From Maea johnstoni (taxonomy: Eukaryota; Annelida; Polychaeta; Spionida; Magelonidae), in the NCBI GenBank assembly GCA_963942565.1, contig OZ012684.1, positions 70,975,757 to 71,039,756 on the forward strand: a stretch of DNA of 64,000 nt, in the 5' to 3' direction. A program made the translations under genes and the position numbers. How positions within the stretch are numbered: the first letter of the stretch is position 1; each line of letters opens with the position of its first letter. The notes beneath the pieces are model-generated. The model was not told the origin of the DNA, made no database searches, and worked only from the letters and a program-made list of their open reading frames with translations. Of the stretch, positions 1 to 36,689 are shown in pieces.

Positions 1-131
1 TTAAAATAAATGATAGTTTCCCCTTGACCAGCGCATTTCCCCACCACAAGCGCATGCCCTGGTCACAACACCCATAACTTTTCTGAGTTCATTATACATG
101 TTTCCAAAAAATATACAACCTTTCGGAAAAG

Positions 132-132
<1 letters not shown>

Positions 133-163
<31 letters not shown>
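133..163. repeat. (TA)n microsatellite
   Basis: Short perfect TA dinucleotide run in AT-rich DNA. Flanking sequence shows no gene. Confidence 0.9.
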
Positions 164-165
<2 letters not shown>

Positions 166-289
166 CTTAAAGTTGCACCATATTTTATAAATTGCATGAT
201 ATATTTAACCAAGTTGAACAATATTTTGAAAGTTACATGATATTTTGTAAATTGAATTAATATCACTTTGGCATGCCATATTTATGGCT

Positions 290-882
290 GATGCCAGAGA
301 TTTCAAACTGTGGAATAGGGGATGAAATTGGACTTTGCTTACTATGACCAATTAAGCCAATGCTACTGCATCATCAGATGCACCTTGTGCCTGATATGTC
401 CCCCTAACAATACCCACAAACAGGTCACTCGGTTTGTGTGAAATGCCATGGTACTTCTTGCAAAATGCCAGCGTATCACTGAAACCTGCAAAAAATCATT
501 TAAAATCATCTGTCAATCCAGTGCGATTTCGTGCCCTTATTAGATGCTTGTCATCAAACACATGGCCATCATTGGCGATTGGCACAATATATTTCTGGCT
601 ATTTTCATTGAGAAAAAAATGAAAAATTGTCATGCCTTCTTTAGCATGAACTGATGGTATCTTTTTTGTCATTTATCAGTTGAGTTCGTATTTTTTGCAC
701 ACTGGTTACTCTGGAGCTAATGGGGCTTTTTGGACCCTTGGGTAAAATATATGGATTGAATGTTTTCTGGTCAGTAGTGAAAGCACTGTTCTGGAAGATT
801 CATCATCTTCCCCACTTGTAGAAGTTTCAAGAGTATTAATTCTTTTCAATTTTCCTGCTCTCCTTTTCTCGTTTGCACTCAT
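290..882 (-). pseudogene. Decayed DEDDh-family exonuclease-like fragment
   Basis: Read on the minus strand, this stretch encodes pieces that resemble a DnaQ/DEDDh 3'-5' exonuclease domain. They are a segment with FDDKHLIRARN, then a GFSDTLAFCKKY segment, then ASDDAVALA, which fits the third motif with its conserved aspartate. A short basic N-terminal piece (MSANEKRRAGK) starts near 882. The pieces lie in the family's order but not in one open frame, so the copy is broken. Similar stand-alone exonuclease domains recur in invertebrate genomes; whether this one was a host gene or part of a mobile element cannot be told. The family match is from memory of motif spacing. Confidence 0.45.
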
Positions 883-1366
883 ACTGAATGATGTGAAAAT
901 ACTATATTACCAGACTTCGATAATGGAGGACCACACCCACTTTGTTATAGTCTTAAACAGATGGCTTGACCCATTGGGCAGATGAGACACTTTCAGGTTT
1001 TGATATTTTAGTTAGTCTGCTACGGCCAATAGATGTCTCAGGTATAGAGTATCGTAAAACCTTAATACATATGGGGTGACGTCACATGTTCTTACACGAA
1101 CCTTTTTCTTGAATACATTTTTTTCATTGTCGTTTATCAATTTTTATTGGTTAGGTGTAATTGAAATATGATAACAGTTATCCTCTATATCAAAGGGTAG
1201 ATATATATCCTAGTTTTACTGATATATCATTAAAACATACATGTCGCCTAATGGTTGACATGCAGACATATTCAATTATAATTTTCCTATATTCAGGTTG
1301 CTAGGGCTCCCTGGCCTTTGGGCGATGCAAGAAACGAAGGGTAAGGGGACACGTCTTGCCCAATGA
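883..1366. other. Non-coding spacer, no gene seen
   Basis: AT-rich sequence with no convincing reading frame, splice-bounded exon or RNA gene. Confidence 0.5.
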
Positions 1367-4077
<2,711 letters not shown>

Positions 4078-4147
4078 CTGAAAAGGCCACCAATTTATTA
4101 TTTCCAAACAATGCATAACATTACAAAAGGAATTCCACACATACATA

Positions 4148-4148
<1 letters not shown>

Positions 4149-4239
<91 letters not shown>
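4149..4239. repeat. (TA)n array
   Basis: Perfect TA array that directly abuts the CAGTCAAACC end of the element beginning at 4240. Confidence 0.9.
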
Positions 4240-4242
<3 letters not shown>

Positions 4243-4778
4243 TCAAACCTTGGGAAGAAAAAAAAGGTCTTTGTTCACAGGTGGGTTTTATTCTGAGGGT
4301 TGATTACTGATGCTATTTTCATAAGGGCACCTACCATTTTTTCACTGGTTTTTATCTGTTTTAAAATAAAGCACAGATTGAAGGGTAAAATGTAAAGAAG
4401 ACCAAACTATGTATCGGGTTATATGGTTTATCAATATCACATGATATTTCATAATACCAAAAATAAAGTAAAGCTTGGAAAAGCAGTACATGATGGGGCA
4501 GTTATCATACGAGAATTCAAAATAAGAAAAATATACTCATTCAGAATGAGAAAGATATACATTGCATGTACTTTGAGCAATCCAGGTATACAGTGGTTTG
4601 GCAATTTAGCTACACTTAAACATTCAAATCTTCACAGTTTGGCAATGATAGGAAAGGTTGGAGCATAACTACATCTCTATTTTATCATTTTCTGAGGTTC
4701 TGGCCCCAGAAATGTTTTTATATTCTTCCAGCACCTCTGCTTTTCTCTTCAAAATGTTCTGAACTTGGGTTTTACCAA

Positions 4779-4792
4779 CTCCAAAGTCCTAG
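4779..4792 (+). repeat. Target-site duplication, 5' copy
   Basis: CTCCAAAGTCCTAG, identical to 10,940-10,953 immediately after the A-rich tail of the Tx1/L1-like LINE. It sets the element's 5' end at 4793. Confidence 0.8.
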
Positions 4793-4809
4793 TCAATGAT
4801 GAAACATTA

Positions 4810-5035
4810 GTCTTCCTCCTCCTTTTACTGATGGTTTAACCAGAAGGTCAATGCAAATTCTCCCTTAACTTTGGCATGTCTCGAACTTGTGAGCTTACAA
4901 GAATATAGAAAATGACATACTATTCCCTTTTCTCCTCCTTTACTGATGGTTTAATTAAAAATGCAACCTAAATTCTCTCATGACTTCCACATAGATTGAA
5001 TTTGTGAGCTTACAAGAATATAGATAATGACACAA
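4810..5035 (+). repeat. Two-copy tandem repeat in the LINE 5' region
   Basis: Two diverged units of roughly 120 bp, each running from cctcctttactgatggttta to gagcttacaagaatataga. They may be 5' UTR monomers of the LINE. Confidence 0.65.
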
Positions 5036-6882
5036 CATACCCTATGAACCCTACCTATGGTGTGTTTTTTTTCAATCCTTTAATGCGAAGGGAAATCCAT
5101 CTTACATTGGTAGGGAGGAAGACTGTGCTGTGTCACCCTATTGCCAAGATCCTCATCCCCTCATTTCAACTTCATTCCAACTCCACTAAATCTAGTCACT
5201 ACATACCTCTCACCCCCTGGGTGCATCTACTTAAAGAAAATACAATTATCAAAAGAATTCCTCCAAATATATATTATATATGAATGGAATGCCAGTTCCA
5301 GTGGCATTAAAACATTATATATAAATATGTATTAACTGAAGTGAATGAGGATCACTTCATGTCAGAACTTACATGTGTGTGACTTGTGTGAACACAACTT
5401 GTTGAGTAACTTATACTCTGGTGATAATTGTTGTGTGAACACTTGTGTATTGGGTGGACACTTGGGCGACAGAGTTTAAGTGTTCAAGGCCAGTGCTCCC
5501 TTTAGTTCACTGTTTGTTTTTCTTTTCTTGTTTTTTGTTTTATTCTTTCTTAATTTTCTGTGTTATTCAGCAAACCGCCCTTTCCTAATTTATATAATCA
5601 ATAATTCCACAAGTGATATCTCCATAAATAGGAGAGTGGATATTTATTCTTACTTGATACAAAGAGTACTTGCTAATTGAAAATCACTTTGAGCAAATTA
5701 GGGTCTTTGCTAGTGTTCTTTTTTCTTTGTATTTTGGATCTCTGGTTGAGTTCCATACTGTTATTTGGTTTTTTTGTGTGTTGATCGCTAGTTGAGAGTA
5801 TTATTGTTTATTTCTACTGTGTTAACACTAAGAGAGAGGAGGTACCTTGTTTTGAGATCAATTATATAGAGATCTTTACTGCTCATTCTTGTTGCATTGC
5901 CCTAAAAGGGGACTGTACTTTATATAGTGTGTATTGACAAGTTGATCTTTGGCTTAGATCCTTACGGCCAACTTCTATTGTGTAAACACAAGTTGAGTTC
6001 AAGTGTATTGAGATCCTTTTTGTTTATTCCTGTTGCATTGCCCTAAGAGAGGGAGTGTACATTGTATAATTTGTATTGATAATTGTGAGTTGAAAGTTGT
6101 GGAAACCCTGAGAAAGGGAGAGTATTTATTTAATTTATACTGTATTCTGCGAATTGAGAACTGTAAAAACTATAATATAGAGAGTGTATTGAAAGAATTT
6201 ATATTGACAATTGTGAATTGAAATTTGACAACTGTGAATCGAATAGTGAACTAGTGTTCTTTCACATTGGTTTAAATAACCTACATAACTTGAGAAACTG
6301 CAATATTATACTTCTCCTAGAGGACAGAATATAGTCAGAGAAGGCAACTGACCACATTAATTTCAATCTTCAGTTTTGACCTGCTTCAGTTTTGACCTGC
6401 TGTAAAGGTATTTGGACAGTCTGTCACCTATTTTACCAGGATCGAATTTACTATCTATAGTGGGACTAAAAAACCCAGTGTATTTAGTGTAGAAGTGTAC
6501 TGAAGGAAAACTGGTTACAAGAACAGGATATTGTCCTGAAATATAATTATTTAAAAAAACAAACAGGAAACAACTGAAATACTTTTTCGTATAGAGAACA
6601 CTTGATAGTCAGAGAAGTTTATCTGACTGCAAATGCTCTATATTATGTTATCACTATTTGTGTATATGTTGATTGTTCATGTATTTGTGTTGCTTATGTA
6701 CTTGTGTATTATGTTTGTTTTTGTTCAGTCAGTTTATTGGAAAATTTCCCAGGCAAGTTGGTTATGTTATTGTGTGGTGGAATTGGTGTGTGCGGTGTCC
6801 TGTGCTCGCTCCTTAGATTGGTGTCATTATGTGACTTTGGTGACGGCTCCCTTTTGCTTGGATAGGTGTGATGCTGTAGTGG

Positions 6883-9800
6883 ATGATGAGTTACTTGACT
6901 GTTGAATCATTGAATTGCAGGGGACTGCGGGATCTTAAGAAGAGAATAGATATCTTCGACGATTTTAAAAAAAGGAATGTTAACATAGTTCATCTGCAAG
7001 AGACACATTTGATAGCTGCAGATTTGCCATCACTCAAAAAACTTTGGAATTGTAAATTTCTCATATCAGGTGATAAAAAACAGTCCTTGGGTGTGGTAAC
7101 CATTATTAATAACAATTTTGAATATAAGTTACATATGGTGAACAAGGATAGGGATGGTAGATTTATCTTGTGTGACTTAGAGCTTCCCGGGATAGCAAGA
7201 TTTTTGATGCTTAATATCTATGGTCATAATCAAGACAAACCAGAACTTTTATCAAATATTCTAAATATGTTAGAAGAGAACATGATTCGCAACTGGATAC
7301 TATGTGGTGATTGGAATCTTGTACTAGATCAAAATCTGGATACTTTAAATTACTTGGAAAGCAATAACCCCAACTCAACATTGCTTTTAAAGCAATTTAT
7401 TCAAAAATATAACCTATTGGACATATGGAGACAAAATAATCCAGAGAAAAGAAAATTCACTTGGTTTAGAAGTAATCCGACAAAAGCAGCAAGACTTGAC
7501 TTCTTTCTTATTTCTCAATCAATTTTAGATATCTTCTCAGATTCATATATTCGTTTTAAATATCGGTCGGATCATTGCAAAATAGGGATTAAATTACACT
7601 TAGAAAAAACAATTAAAGGTAAAGGCATCTGGAAGTTGAATGCAGATTTATTAAACGACAATGATTTAATGGAAAAGATTAATGAGGGTATTCTCCTAAT
7701 GGTAGAGATACATGCCTGCACACCATATAGTCCAGATCATGTTAAACATTTTGATAAATTTGAAATAACTTTTATGACTGACATAGATGTTTTCTGGGAG
7801 GTTCTATTAACACACCTAAGGGGAATTTTTATCACATATGCTGCGAGGAAAAAGAGGGTTAGATTAAATAGGGAAACTTCTCTAACTAAAGAGATTGAAA
7901 AATTGGAAGACCTATTTATTCTTGATATAACAGATAGGGGAATAGAGGATGAGTTAAATAATAAAAAAAAGGAACTAGAAGTATTAAGAGATATTAGACT
8001 GGAAGGGGCATTCGTTCGTGCAAGAATTAAAGATCATATTCTGGGAGAAAAACCGAACAAACATTTCTTAAACTTAGAAAATTCAAACTTCATTTCAAAA
8101 AATATCAAGGAATTAGTTCTTGAAGAAGGAGACAGAATTACCAAGCCCAAGGACATACTTGATGAAATGAGAAGATTCTACCAGTCCCTATACAATTACA
8201 AGCAAACTCAAGGAATTGAAGACTCAAACTTATTTGAATATACTTCTTCCTTCGAAACCTTAAATGATACAGAAAAGGATTCTCTTGATGATTGTATTAC
8301 TGAGGAAGAGTTGAGGGGAGTTGTCTTTAATAGTGGAACTAATAAAAGCCCAGGTCCTGGCGGGTACACCAACGAGTTTTACAAGTCATTATGGACAAGT
8401 TTGAAGATCTTACTCTTGAACTTGATGAATTACTTTTTCAATAATAAATATATTAGTCAAAATCATCTGATGGGAATCATAACATGTATCCCCAAAGGAG
8501 ATAAAATTCGTAATAAATTAAAAAATTGGCGTCCCATCACATTGTTAAACTCAATATATAAATTTTATTCAGGAATTTGGGCCAATCGAATCAAAGCCTT
8601 TTTACCAAAATTAATAGGAAATTCTCAAACAGGTTTTGTACAAAACAGGTTTATAGGTGAAAATACCAGATTGACTTTAGATATTTTAAACGAATCCAAA
8701 ACAGAAAATACCAGTGGACTTCTTATACTGGTTGACTTTGAAAAGGCTTTTGATTCGATTTCCTGGGACTTCATCAGCAAAATTTTGAAACTATTTAATT
8801 TTTCAGACCAAACCATTCAAGTTGTTAAAAGTTTACAAAAAAATTCAGTTTCTAAAATTTTGCAAAATGGTCATCAATCTGATATCATCAATCTTCAAAG
8901 AGGATGCAGACAAGGAGATCCTATATCTCCATATATCTTTGTCTTGGCTGTGGAGCTCTTGGGTGTATCAGTCAGGGTCCATAAGGAATTAATTGGCTAT
9001 AAAATAAGAGATGTGGAGCACAGGATATCGCAATTTGCTGATGACACTACACTATTTATATTAAACAGTGAGAGGAACTTGAGATTATGTATGAATATTT
9101 TAGAAGATTTCCATCGTATTTCAGGGTTAAAAATCAACGTTGACAAGACAAAAGTGGTAAAATTCGGAGGGGACAGGGACAGCAGTGATAACTTATGTCC
9201 TGATTTAAACCTAATCTGGACAAATAATTTTACATCCCTTGGTATAAATTATGATGTAACAGACTTAGAAAATATTACACAGTTAAATATCGAACCAAAA
9301 CTCCTTGACATGGAAAGATTAATTAGAATATGGCAATTAAGAAATTTAACTTTAATAGGGAAAATAATTATCATTAAAAGTCTGTTGGTTTCAAAGTTTA
9401 TACATATCCTGCTGTCCCTGCCTAGTCCGAATGAATGCCTATTTGTCAAAATTGAGTCTATATTTGAAAAATTCTTATGGAATGGTGGCCCCCCCAAATT
9501 TAGAAAACAAATACTTGAACATACAGTAGCAGAAGGTGCATTACAATATCCTAACATTAGGAAAATTGATGCCACTATGAAAATCTCCTGGTTTAAGAGA
9601 ATTTATAAGTCTAAAGAAGGATGGGCTTCCATTCCACATATGTATAACATGGGAAATATTTATGTTTTTGGGGATATGTATCAAAAGAAACTGATAAGGG
9701 AAATACCAAATATTTTTTGGAATGACACGGTTAAGGCATTAATGCGGTTGACAGACCAAAATGTATACCATAGTAAAGAATCATTGTTGACTATGCCATT

Positions 9801-10707
9801 ATGGTATAACTCAAAAATTATACCATGGAAGAACAAATTTTGGATCAATAAGGGTATTGTGACAATAGGGGACATTTTGGATGATAATGGCAATATGCTT
9901 GACAGGAATCAGATACAAACAAGATGGAATGTGATATGTGACTTTTTATTGCATTCTAATCTCAAGAGGAAGATTAATATCATATGTCAACAAGCATTTC
10001 CTGACAGGATTAAAATATTCCCCCAAATGTCGCACATCCTATATGACATTGAGATTGGTAACAAAGGAAACAAAAATGTATATTTCAATATATTAGGTAA
10101 GGACTCAACAATCTTACACACTCTTTCCAACAAATGGAGTGAGACCCTCAATGACAACATAAATATTGAACTGTTGGCGATATCATTTAAAAATTCAAAA
10201 AGAAATTCACCCTCGGTGTATCAATATTTTAACCAATTTAAACTCCTTCATAATAGATCAATAAACAATATATTATTGAAAAAGATGAATCTAATAGACT
10301 CTGACAAATGTCTATTTTGTGACGAGTGTGTTGAAACTATAAAACCTATATATCTTGAATGTAGGAATACCATAGCACTGTGGGCAGATACAATTACATG
10401 GGTGAGAAGAATATATGACAACCACTTCATTATTTCAGACCATGAAAAGATATTTGGCGAACCCTCAAATAACCAAATATCAAATATTATAATAATAAGT
10501 GTCAAAGATGTTATATACCAAAAAAGAAAAACAGGAAGTAAAATGACAGTTTTAGATGTTAAAAGGTGTTTATTGAAAAATCTAAGTGTCTTAAAATCAC
10601 GTGATGTAATGATTGGCAAACTGCAACAGTTTGAAAACAATTGGAACCTTTTCATTATGGACCTTAGAAATGACATCAACTTAAGAAATAGTTGGTACAG
10701 GGTGTAA
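6883..10707 (+). CDS. LINE ORF2: APE endonuclease and reverse transcriptase (Tx1/L1-like)
   Basis: 1,274 codons without interruption. Residues 1-235 are an APE-like endonuclease: N11 in SLNCRGLRD, catalytic E40 in HLQETHL, a CGDWN motif, RLDFFLIS, and SDH at 229-231. The reverse transcriptase spans about 470-800: KSPGPGGYTNEFYKS, NWRPITLLNSIYK, VDFEKAFDSISW from 617, RGCRQGDPISPYIF from 673, and FADD at 718-721 with both aspartates. Near the C terminus a zinc-knuckle-like C-x2-C (C1143, C1146) leads to a later cysteine in IKPIYLEC, where family members usually carry histidine before the last cysteine. RGCRQGDP and the overall length fit the L1/Tx1 branch. The two adjacent ATGs at 6883 and 6886 are equally good starts. 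All catalytic residues are present, so the copy may be young. Confidence 0.92.
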   Translation: MMSYLTVESLNCRGLRDLKKRIDIFDDFKKRNVNIVHLQETHLIAADLPSLKKLWNCKFLISGDKKQSLGVVTIINNNFEYKLHMVNKDRDGRFILCDLELPGIARFLMLNIYGHNQDKPELLSNILNMLEENMIRNWILCGDWNLVLDQNLDTLNYLESNNPNSTLLLKQFIQKYNLLDIWRQNNPEKRKFTWFRSNPTKAARLDFFLISQSILDIFSDSYIRFKYRSDHCKIGIKLHLEKTIKGKGIWKLNADLLNDNDLMEKINEGILLMVEIHACTPYSPDHVKHFDKFEITFMTDIDVFWEVLLTHLRGIFITYAARKKRVRLNRETSLTKEIEKLEDLFILDITDRGIEDELNNKKKELEVLRDIRLEGAFVRARIKDHILGEKPNKHFLNLENSNFISKNIKELVLEEGDRITKPKDILDEMRRFYQSLYNYKQTQGIEDSNLFEYTSSFETLNDTEKDSLDDCITEEELRGVVFNSGTNKSPGPGGYTNEFYKSLWTSLKILLLNLMNYFFNNKYISQNHLMGIITCIPKGDKIRNKLKNWRPITLLNSIYKFYSGIWANRIKAFLPKLIGNSQTGFVQNRFIGENTRLTLDILNESKTENTSGLLILVDFEKAFDSISWDFISKILKLFNFSDQTIQVVKSLQKNSVSKILQNGHQSDIINLQRGCRQGDPISPYIFVLAVELLGVSVRVHKELIGYKIRDVEHRISQFADDTTLFILNSERNLRLCMNILEDFHRISGLKINVDKTKVVKFGGDRDSSDNLCPDLNLIWTNNFTSLGINYDVTDLENITQLNIEPKLLDMERLIRIWQLRNLTLIGKIIIIKSLLVSKFIHILLSLPSPNECLFVKIESIFEKFLWNGGPPKFRKQILEHTVAEGALQYPNIRKIDATMKISWFKRIYKSKEGWASIPHMYNMGNIYVFGDMYQKKLIREIPNIFWNDTVKALMRLTDQNVYHSKESLLTMPLWYNSKIIPWKNKFWINKGIVTIGDILDDNGNMLDRNQIQTRWNVICDFLLHSNLKRKINIICQQAFPDRIKIFPQMSHILYDIEIGNKGNKNVYFNILGKDSTILHTLSNKWSETLNDNINIELLAISFKNSKRNSPSVYQYFNQFKLLHNRSINNILLKKMNLIDSDKCLFCDECVETIKPIYLECRNTIALWADTITWVRRIYDNHFIISDHEKIFGEPSNNQISNIIIISVKDVIYQKRKTGSKMTVLDVKRCLLKNLSVLKSRDVMIGKLQQFENNWNLFIMDLRNDINLRNSWYRV

Positions 10708-10939
10708 TCACAAACTTAGACTCACTGAGTTGATAGATTTCATAATCCTCTAAAGGATTGAACACTACCCTGAAATTGCTCATGTTTCTCTTTTGATTTT
10801 ATGTTTTCTGATTCTATACAGGGGTCAGAAAATGGTAAAACAATATAAAATAGACTTCTTTTGTAACACTGTGAATTGACATGCCATGGGAAATAAAAAC
10901 CCTGTTGCACATGTGTGCAATTTGAAATTAAAAAAAAAC

Positions 10940-10953
10940 CTCCAAAGTCCTAG
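10940..10953 (+). repeat. Target-site duplication, 3' copy
   Basis: CTCCAAAGTCCTAG directly after the A-tail, identical to 4,779-4,792. Confidence 0.8.
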
Positions 10954-11027
10954 GCTATCTTACAATCACTTTTGTTCTTATTGTTGAGCTCTATTACTTT
11001 AACTCTTTCTACCACGCTAAGAAACTT

Positions 11028-11128
11028 TTTTTTAGGTGACATCGTTACCTGGGTTATCAACTGTACTACACAACATCTTTTAGGTGGCATCTACACCTGG
11101 GTTATCAACTGTACTACACAAAATCTCA
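11028..11128 (+). repeat. Two-copy tandem repeat, about 50-bp unit
   Basis: Two near-identical units share acctgggttatcaactgtac and tacacaa(c/a)atct. No coding potential. Confidence 0.75.
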
Positions 11129-11552
11129 AAGCAAACTAAAGACCTCATTTTTGATTAAGATAAAGGATGACAAAATTGCAATAGAACATAAGCTGGCTTG
11201 GGTTAAATCGCACTTACACTGGTCCCCACCTAGGCTTGGGTTACATTACAATTGTATACCATCCCTGCATGTTTGCGTGGTATGTATCGCTTTAATTCCC
11301 TCACAGGAAAACTAATTTTTATAATTTACTGAAAATCAGGTTGAAGAATTTCTAACAACAAAGAGAATTGAGAATGTATATTTCCAGGAGTGGTCTTTTC
11401 TCAGAGGGAAATTGTGGTCCTTGGGAAGAAAAAGGGCGGTCTCTTGTCTTTGTTGACAGGGGGTCTTTATTCGGAGGGTAAATACAGTTATTTCTTTTGG
11501 GGGGATTTTGAACAGTCCTTGTTCGCTGGGGGTCCTTGTTCGGAGGTGGTTT

Positions 11553-11555
<3 letters not shown>

Positions 11556-11646
<91 letters not shown>
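11556..11646. repeat. (TA)n array
   Basis: Perfect TA array between the right end of the split element and the 3' end of the GST gene. Confidence 0.9.
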
Positions 11647-11648
<2 letters not shown>

Positions 11649-11673
11649 ACCCCATCATCCGAAATTGTTGTAT

Positions 11674-34107
<22,434 letters not shown>

Positions 34108-34226
34108 CTAGTTGCTGTAAATGACCAGTACACGGCTTCACGCAAACCTATAGCGGCAAGGATTGTTCGTTTAAGGCGCTAAACGTCGGTTGGTTAAGGT
34201 GGAGACCTAGTAGAGGTGTGATCTTA

Positions 34227-34318
34227 GACAAAAAGTACTTTGTCAGACAAAAGTAACTTTTGTTGGACAAAAGTACTTCTGTATTGACAAAAGTTGCTTC
34301 TGTCAACAAAAGTATGGA
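34227..34318. repeat. Short degenerate repeats of acaaaagtac
   Basis: Five imperfect copies of acaaaagt(a/t)(a/c/g) in alternating spacing just upstream of the GST start. Purpose unknown. Confidence 0.6.
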
Positions 34319-35014
34319 TGTTACAAACGGCGCCCCATATAATACGACATCTGTAGAATACAGCCTGTATGTCCATTATATCAGAGGCTCCATATATTAG
34401 TAATGCATAGGTGCAAATCACGTAGACACCCAACCTGCCTGAAAAACATGACATTAAACTTCTGGGTGCTAAACGAATGAAAATATTGATCAATGGGAAA
34501 ATGACAGCAGTTTAACGTTTTTATTTGGCGACCAAATCATGCAACAGTAAGGCTTTTAAAGTCCAATATGTGTTTATGTGTAACCATACCCTGAGGCATA
34601 CCGCAAAATAAACTCACATTATGCTGTCAACTCTATACAGTTTATGCCTGAAGTGATCATATGCACTAAAATCACTTACTAGTACTCGGTAGCCATTTTG
34701 ATTGTTTACCCTGTCACTGGGCGGCTTACATGACCCCACACTCTCATTAGTTATGATGGTGGTGTGCCTGTGCGGGGTATCGTGAAGTACATTGTAAACC
34801 AGTAAAACTACAATTTCGAGATGTTGTTTATCTTATATTTGAAAAACGGCACTCGAGTGAATTAGATTTGCCAATTGATGCCCCTATTTTCATGCAGTAA
34901 ACCAAATGTTGGTTCATGTAAAGCGACAGTTTTTGCTGAATCCCTTTTCTCGTATTTAATTTTCAATCACTCAAAGTTTCTTTGTTGCAATATATTTGAA
35001 TATATAGAAAATAT

Positions 35015-35146
<132 letters not shown>

Positions 35147-35755
35147 GATTGAGGTTGCCTGTGACCATGATAAACTTAAGTTTGGTCTTGCATTAACAGG
35201 TCAATCGGTTTTCGACCAACAGTTTGCTTTTGAATATTTTTGAAATTACTCTGATCACAAGGGAATGACTTAAATAACTAGGTCAATGTTTGGGCTCACA
35301 GGTATGAATGTATTAAAGGCTGAAAAAAACGAGCCCTTTGAAGGATCGATGTCTGCAGTAGAAGCGCTATCTGCGGGCGATGGAAAAAAGACTAGTGGCG
35401 CGACGCTATACTGAAGTACCTTAACCTTAAAAAGGTGTTAACCGAGGGTATTGAGCAAGAGTGCTCAGCCAAGCTTTTCTCGGTCTGTGATTGTTGGAAG
35501 GCAGTCCACTCTGGCACAACAACCTACATAGACCCCTCAGAATATATGGCATGCCATATGACCAATCATTCAACTTTTGAAAAAAAAATTAACATATACT
35601 GCAAAACGTTCAATTTAAACAGAAAAATGAAGTAGAATGTCGATTGACAAAGGGCGGTTGGTTGTGATATTCTCTACCTGGAACACTAAAGAATCTGAAG
35701 ATACACTGTATCATATGATTATGCTGTTGTGAGGTTGTTTTGTATAATAAAGAAA

Positions 35756-36175
35756 ATATGACATCACCGCATGGTCAGCACGGTAAACCTGCTGCTCAAA
35801 TAGTGCACTGCCCAAGTGATTATTGTAAGTTTCAACTTGTCATGGATTTTGGGTGCCCGGGGGAGGGGGAGTGGGGGTTCGATATAATAAAACAAGTATG
35901 AGTGGCTAACATGATGGTCTACCCCGAGTGAGCATTGTCACCCGAGGGCGTAGCATAATGAAACAGATATGACATCCAAGCATGGTCAGCACAGTAAACC
36001 TGCTGCTCAGATGTTGCACTGCCCAAGTAAGTTTATGGATTTTGCGTGCCCCCGAGGGATGAGCTGGGGGGGGGGGGGGGGTTATTGTTTGGTAAAAGAA
36101 AAGAAATATGACCTTGTAAGTTTCAACATGTCATGGGTTGTGGGTGGGGTCGGTATAATAAAACAAATATGACAT
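35756..36175 (+). repeat. Tandem repeat, about 210-bp unit, two copies
   Basis: Both units contain atatgacatc, catggtcagcac, gtaaacctgctgctca and gcactgcccaagt, followed by a G-rich tract. Confidence 0.75.
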
Positions 36176-36179
36176 CCCC

Positions 36180-36276
36180 GTGGGGTGGCTAACATGATGG
36201 TCTACCCCTCGTGAACATTATTACCGAGGTTGTGACAATGCTCACTCGAGGTAGACCATCATGTTAGTCACCCCAC
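36180..36276. repeat. Imperfect inverted repeat, arms of about 39 bp
   Basis: The left arm ggggtggctaacatgatggt and right arm accatcatgttagtcacccc enclose about 17 bp. Single copies of the arm also occur near 35,900. Confidence 0.85.
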
Positions 36277-36689
36277 AATAATGTCATACGTGTAAGGTGT
36301 TAGCAGCAGCAGCAGTGAACCTCGTTAAAAAGGGACGGGCGTAATAGGGCCGTACATGTATGAACCACTAGAATCAGAGCATGACAGTGGTAAGGAGCTC
36401 AATGCACAGCCAGATGCTGTGGGACAGGGAGATGAATGGAGGAGGGGGGGGGGGGGAGGTTGGCAACTTAGACCTCTGAATGAATGACAGCTGAATTAAG
36501 TTCCTTTCTAAGTGAATGTTTTTTCAACTTTTTTTTAATAAAACTAAAATGAATTGTTATAACATTGTACTGTTTTTGATAACCTTGTATGTTTTTTTTC
36601 TGTATATCTTCCCCATTATCGTCCATCATGTTGTGCCGTTAGCTAGGTGTTTTTCCTCTTTCAATGTCATGCTTGTATTTTTCAAATGA

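Larger units (their letters stand above)
4793..10939 (+). mobile_element. Apparently full-length Tx1/L1-like non-LTR retrotransposon
   Basis: Bounded by a perfect 14-bp direct repeat. It holds about 2.1 kb of 5' sequence, one large ORF2 (6883-10707), and a 230-bp 3' UTR with AATAAA at about 10,892 and a short A-run at 10,930-10,938. The 5' region carries a diverged tandem repeat at about 4,810-5,035 (shared tactgatggttta and gtgagcttacaagaatata blocks), resembling a repeated LINE promoter region. No ORF1 of credible length or composition is visible upstream of ORF2. It inserted into a TA-flanked element. Confidence 0.8.
4240..11555. mobile_element. Putative TA-flanked inverted-repeat element, split by a LINE
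   Basis: The left end reads TA then CAGTCAAACC; the right end, on the minus strand, reads TA then GTCAAACC. Both ends sit directly against (TA)n arrays. A left-end segment (ccttgggaagaaaaa.. gtctttgtt) recurs in direct orientation near 11,428-11,484, as expected for an element with internal subrepeats near its ends. Without the nested LINE (4793-10939) and one target-site copy the element would be about 1.15 kb with no coding capacity. TA target and GTCAAACC termini fit Tc1/mariner/pogo-type non-autonomous elements. The pairing of the two ends is inference. Confidence 0.5.

Noticed and set aside
6602-6905. Overlapping 87- and 90-codon frames just upstream of the LINE ORF2, considered as ORF1
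   Set aside because: Cysteine/valine-rich low-complexity translations of GT-rich DNA with no coiled coil, RRM or zinc-knuckle features expected of ORF1.
11031-11128. Regular repeats considered as a CRISPR-like array
   Set aside because: Only two diverged copies, in eukaryotic DNA, without spacers.
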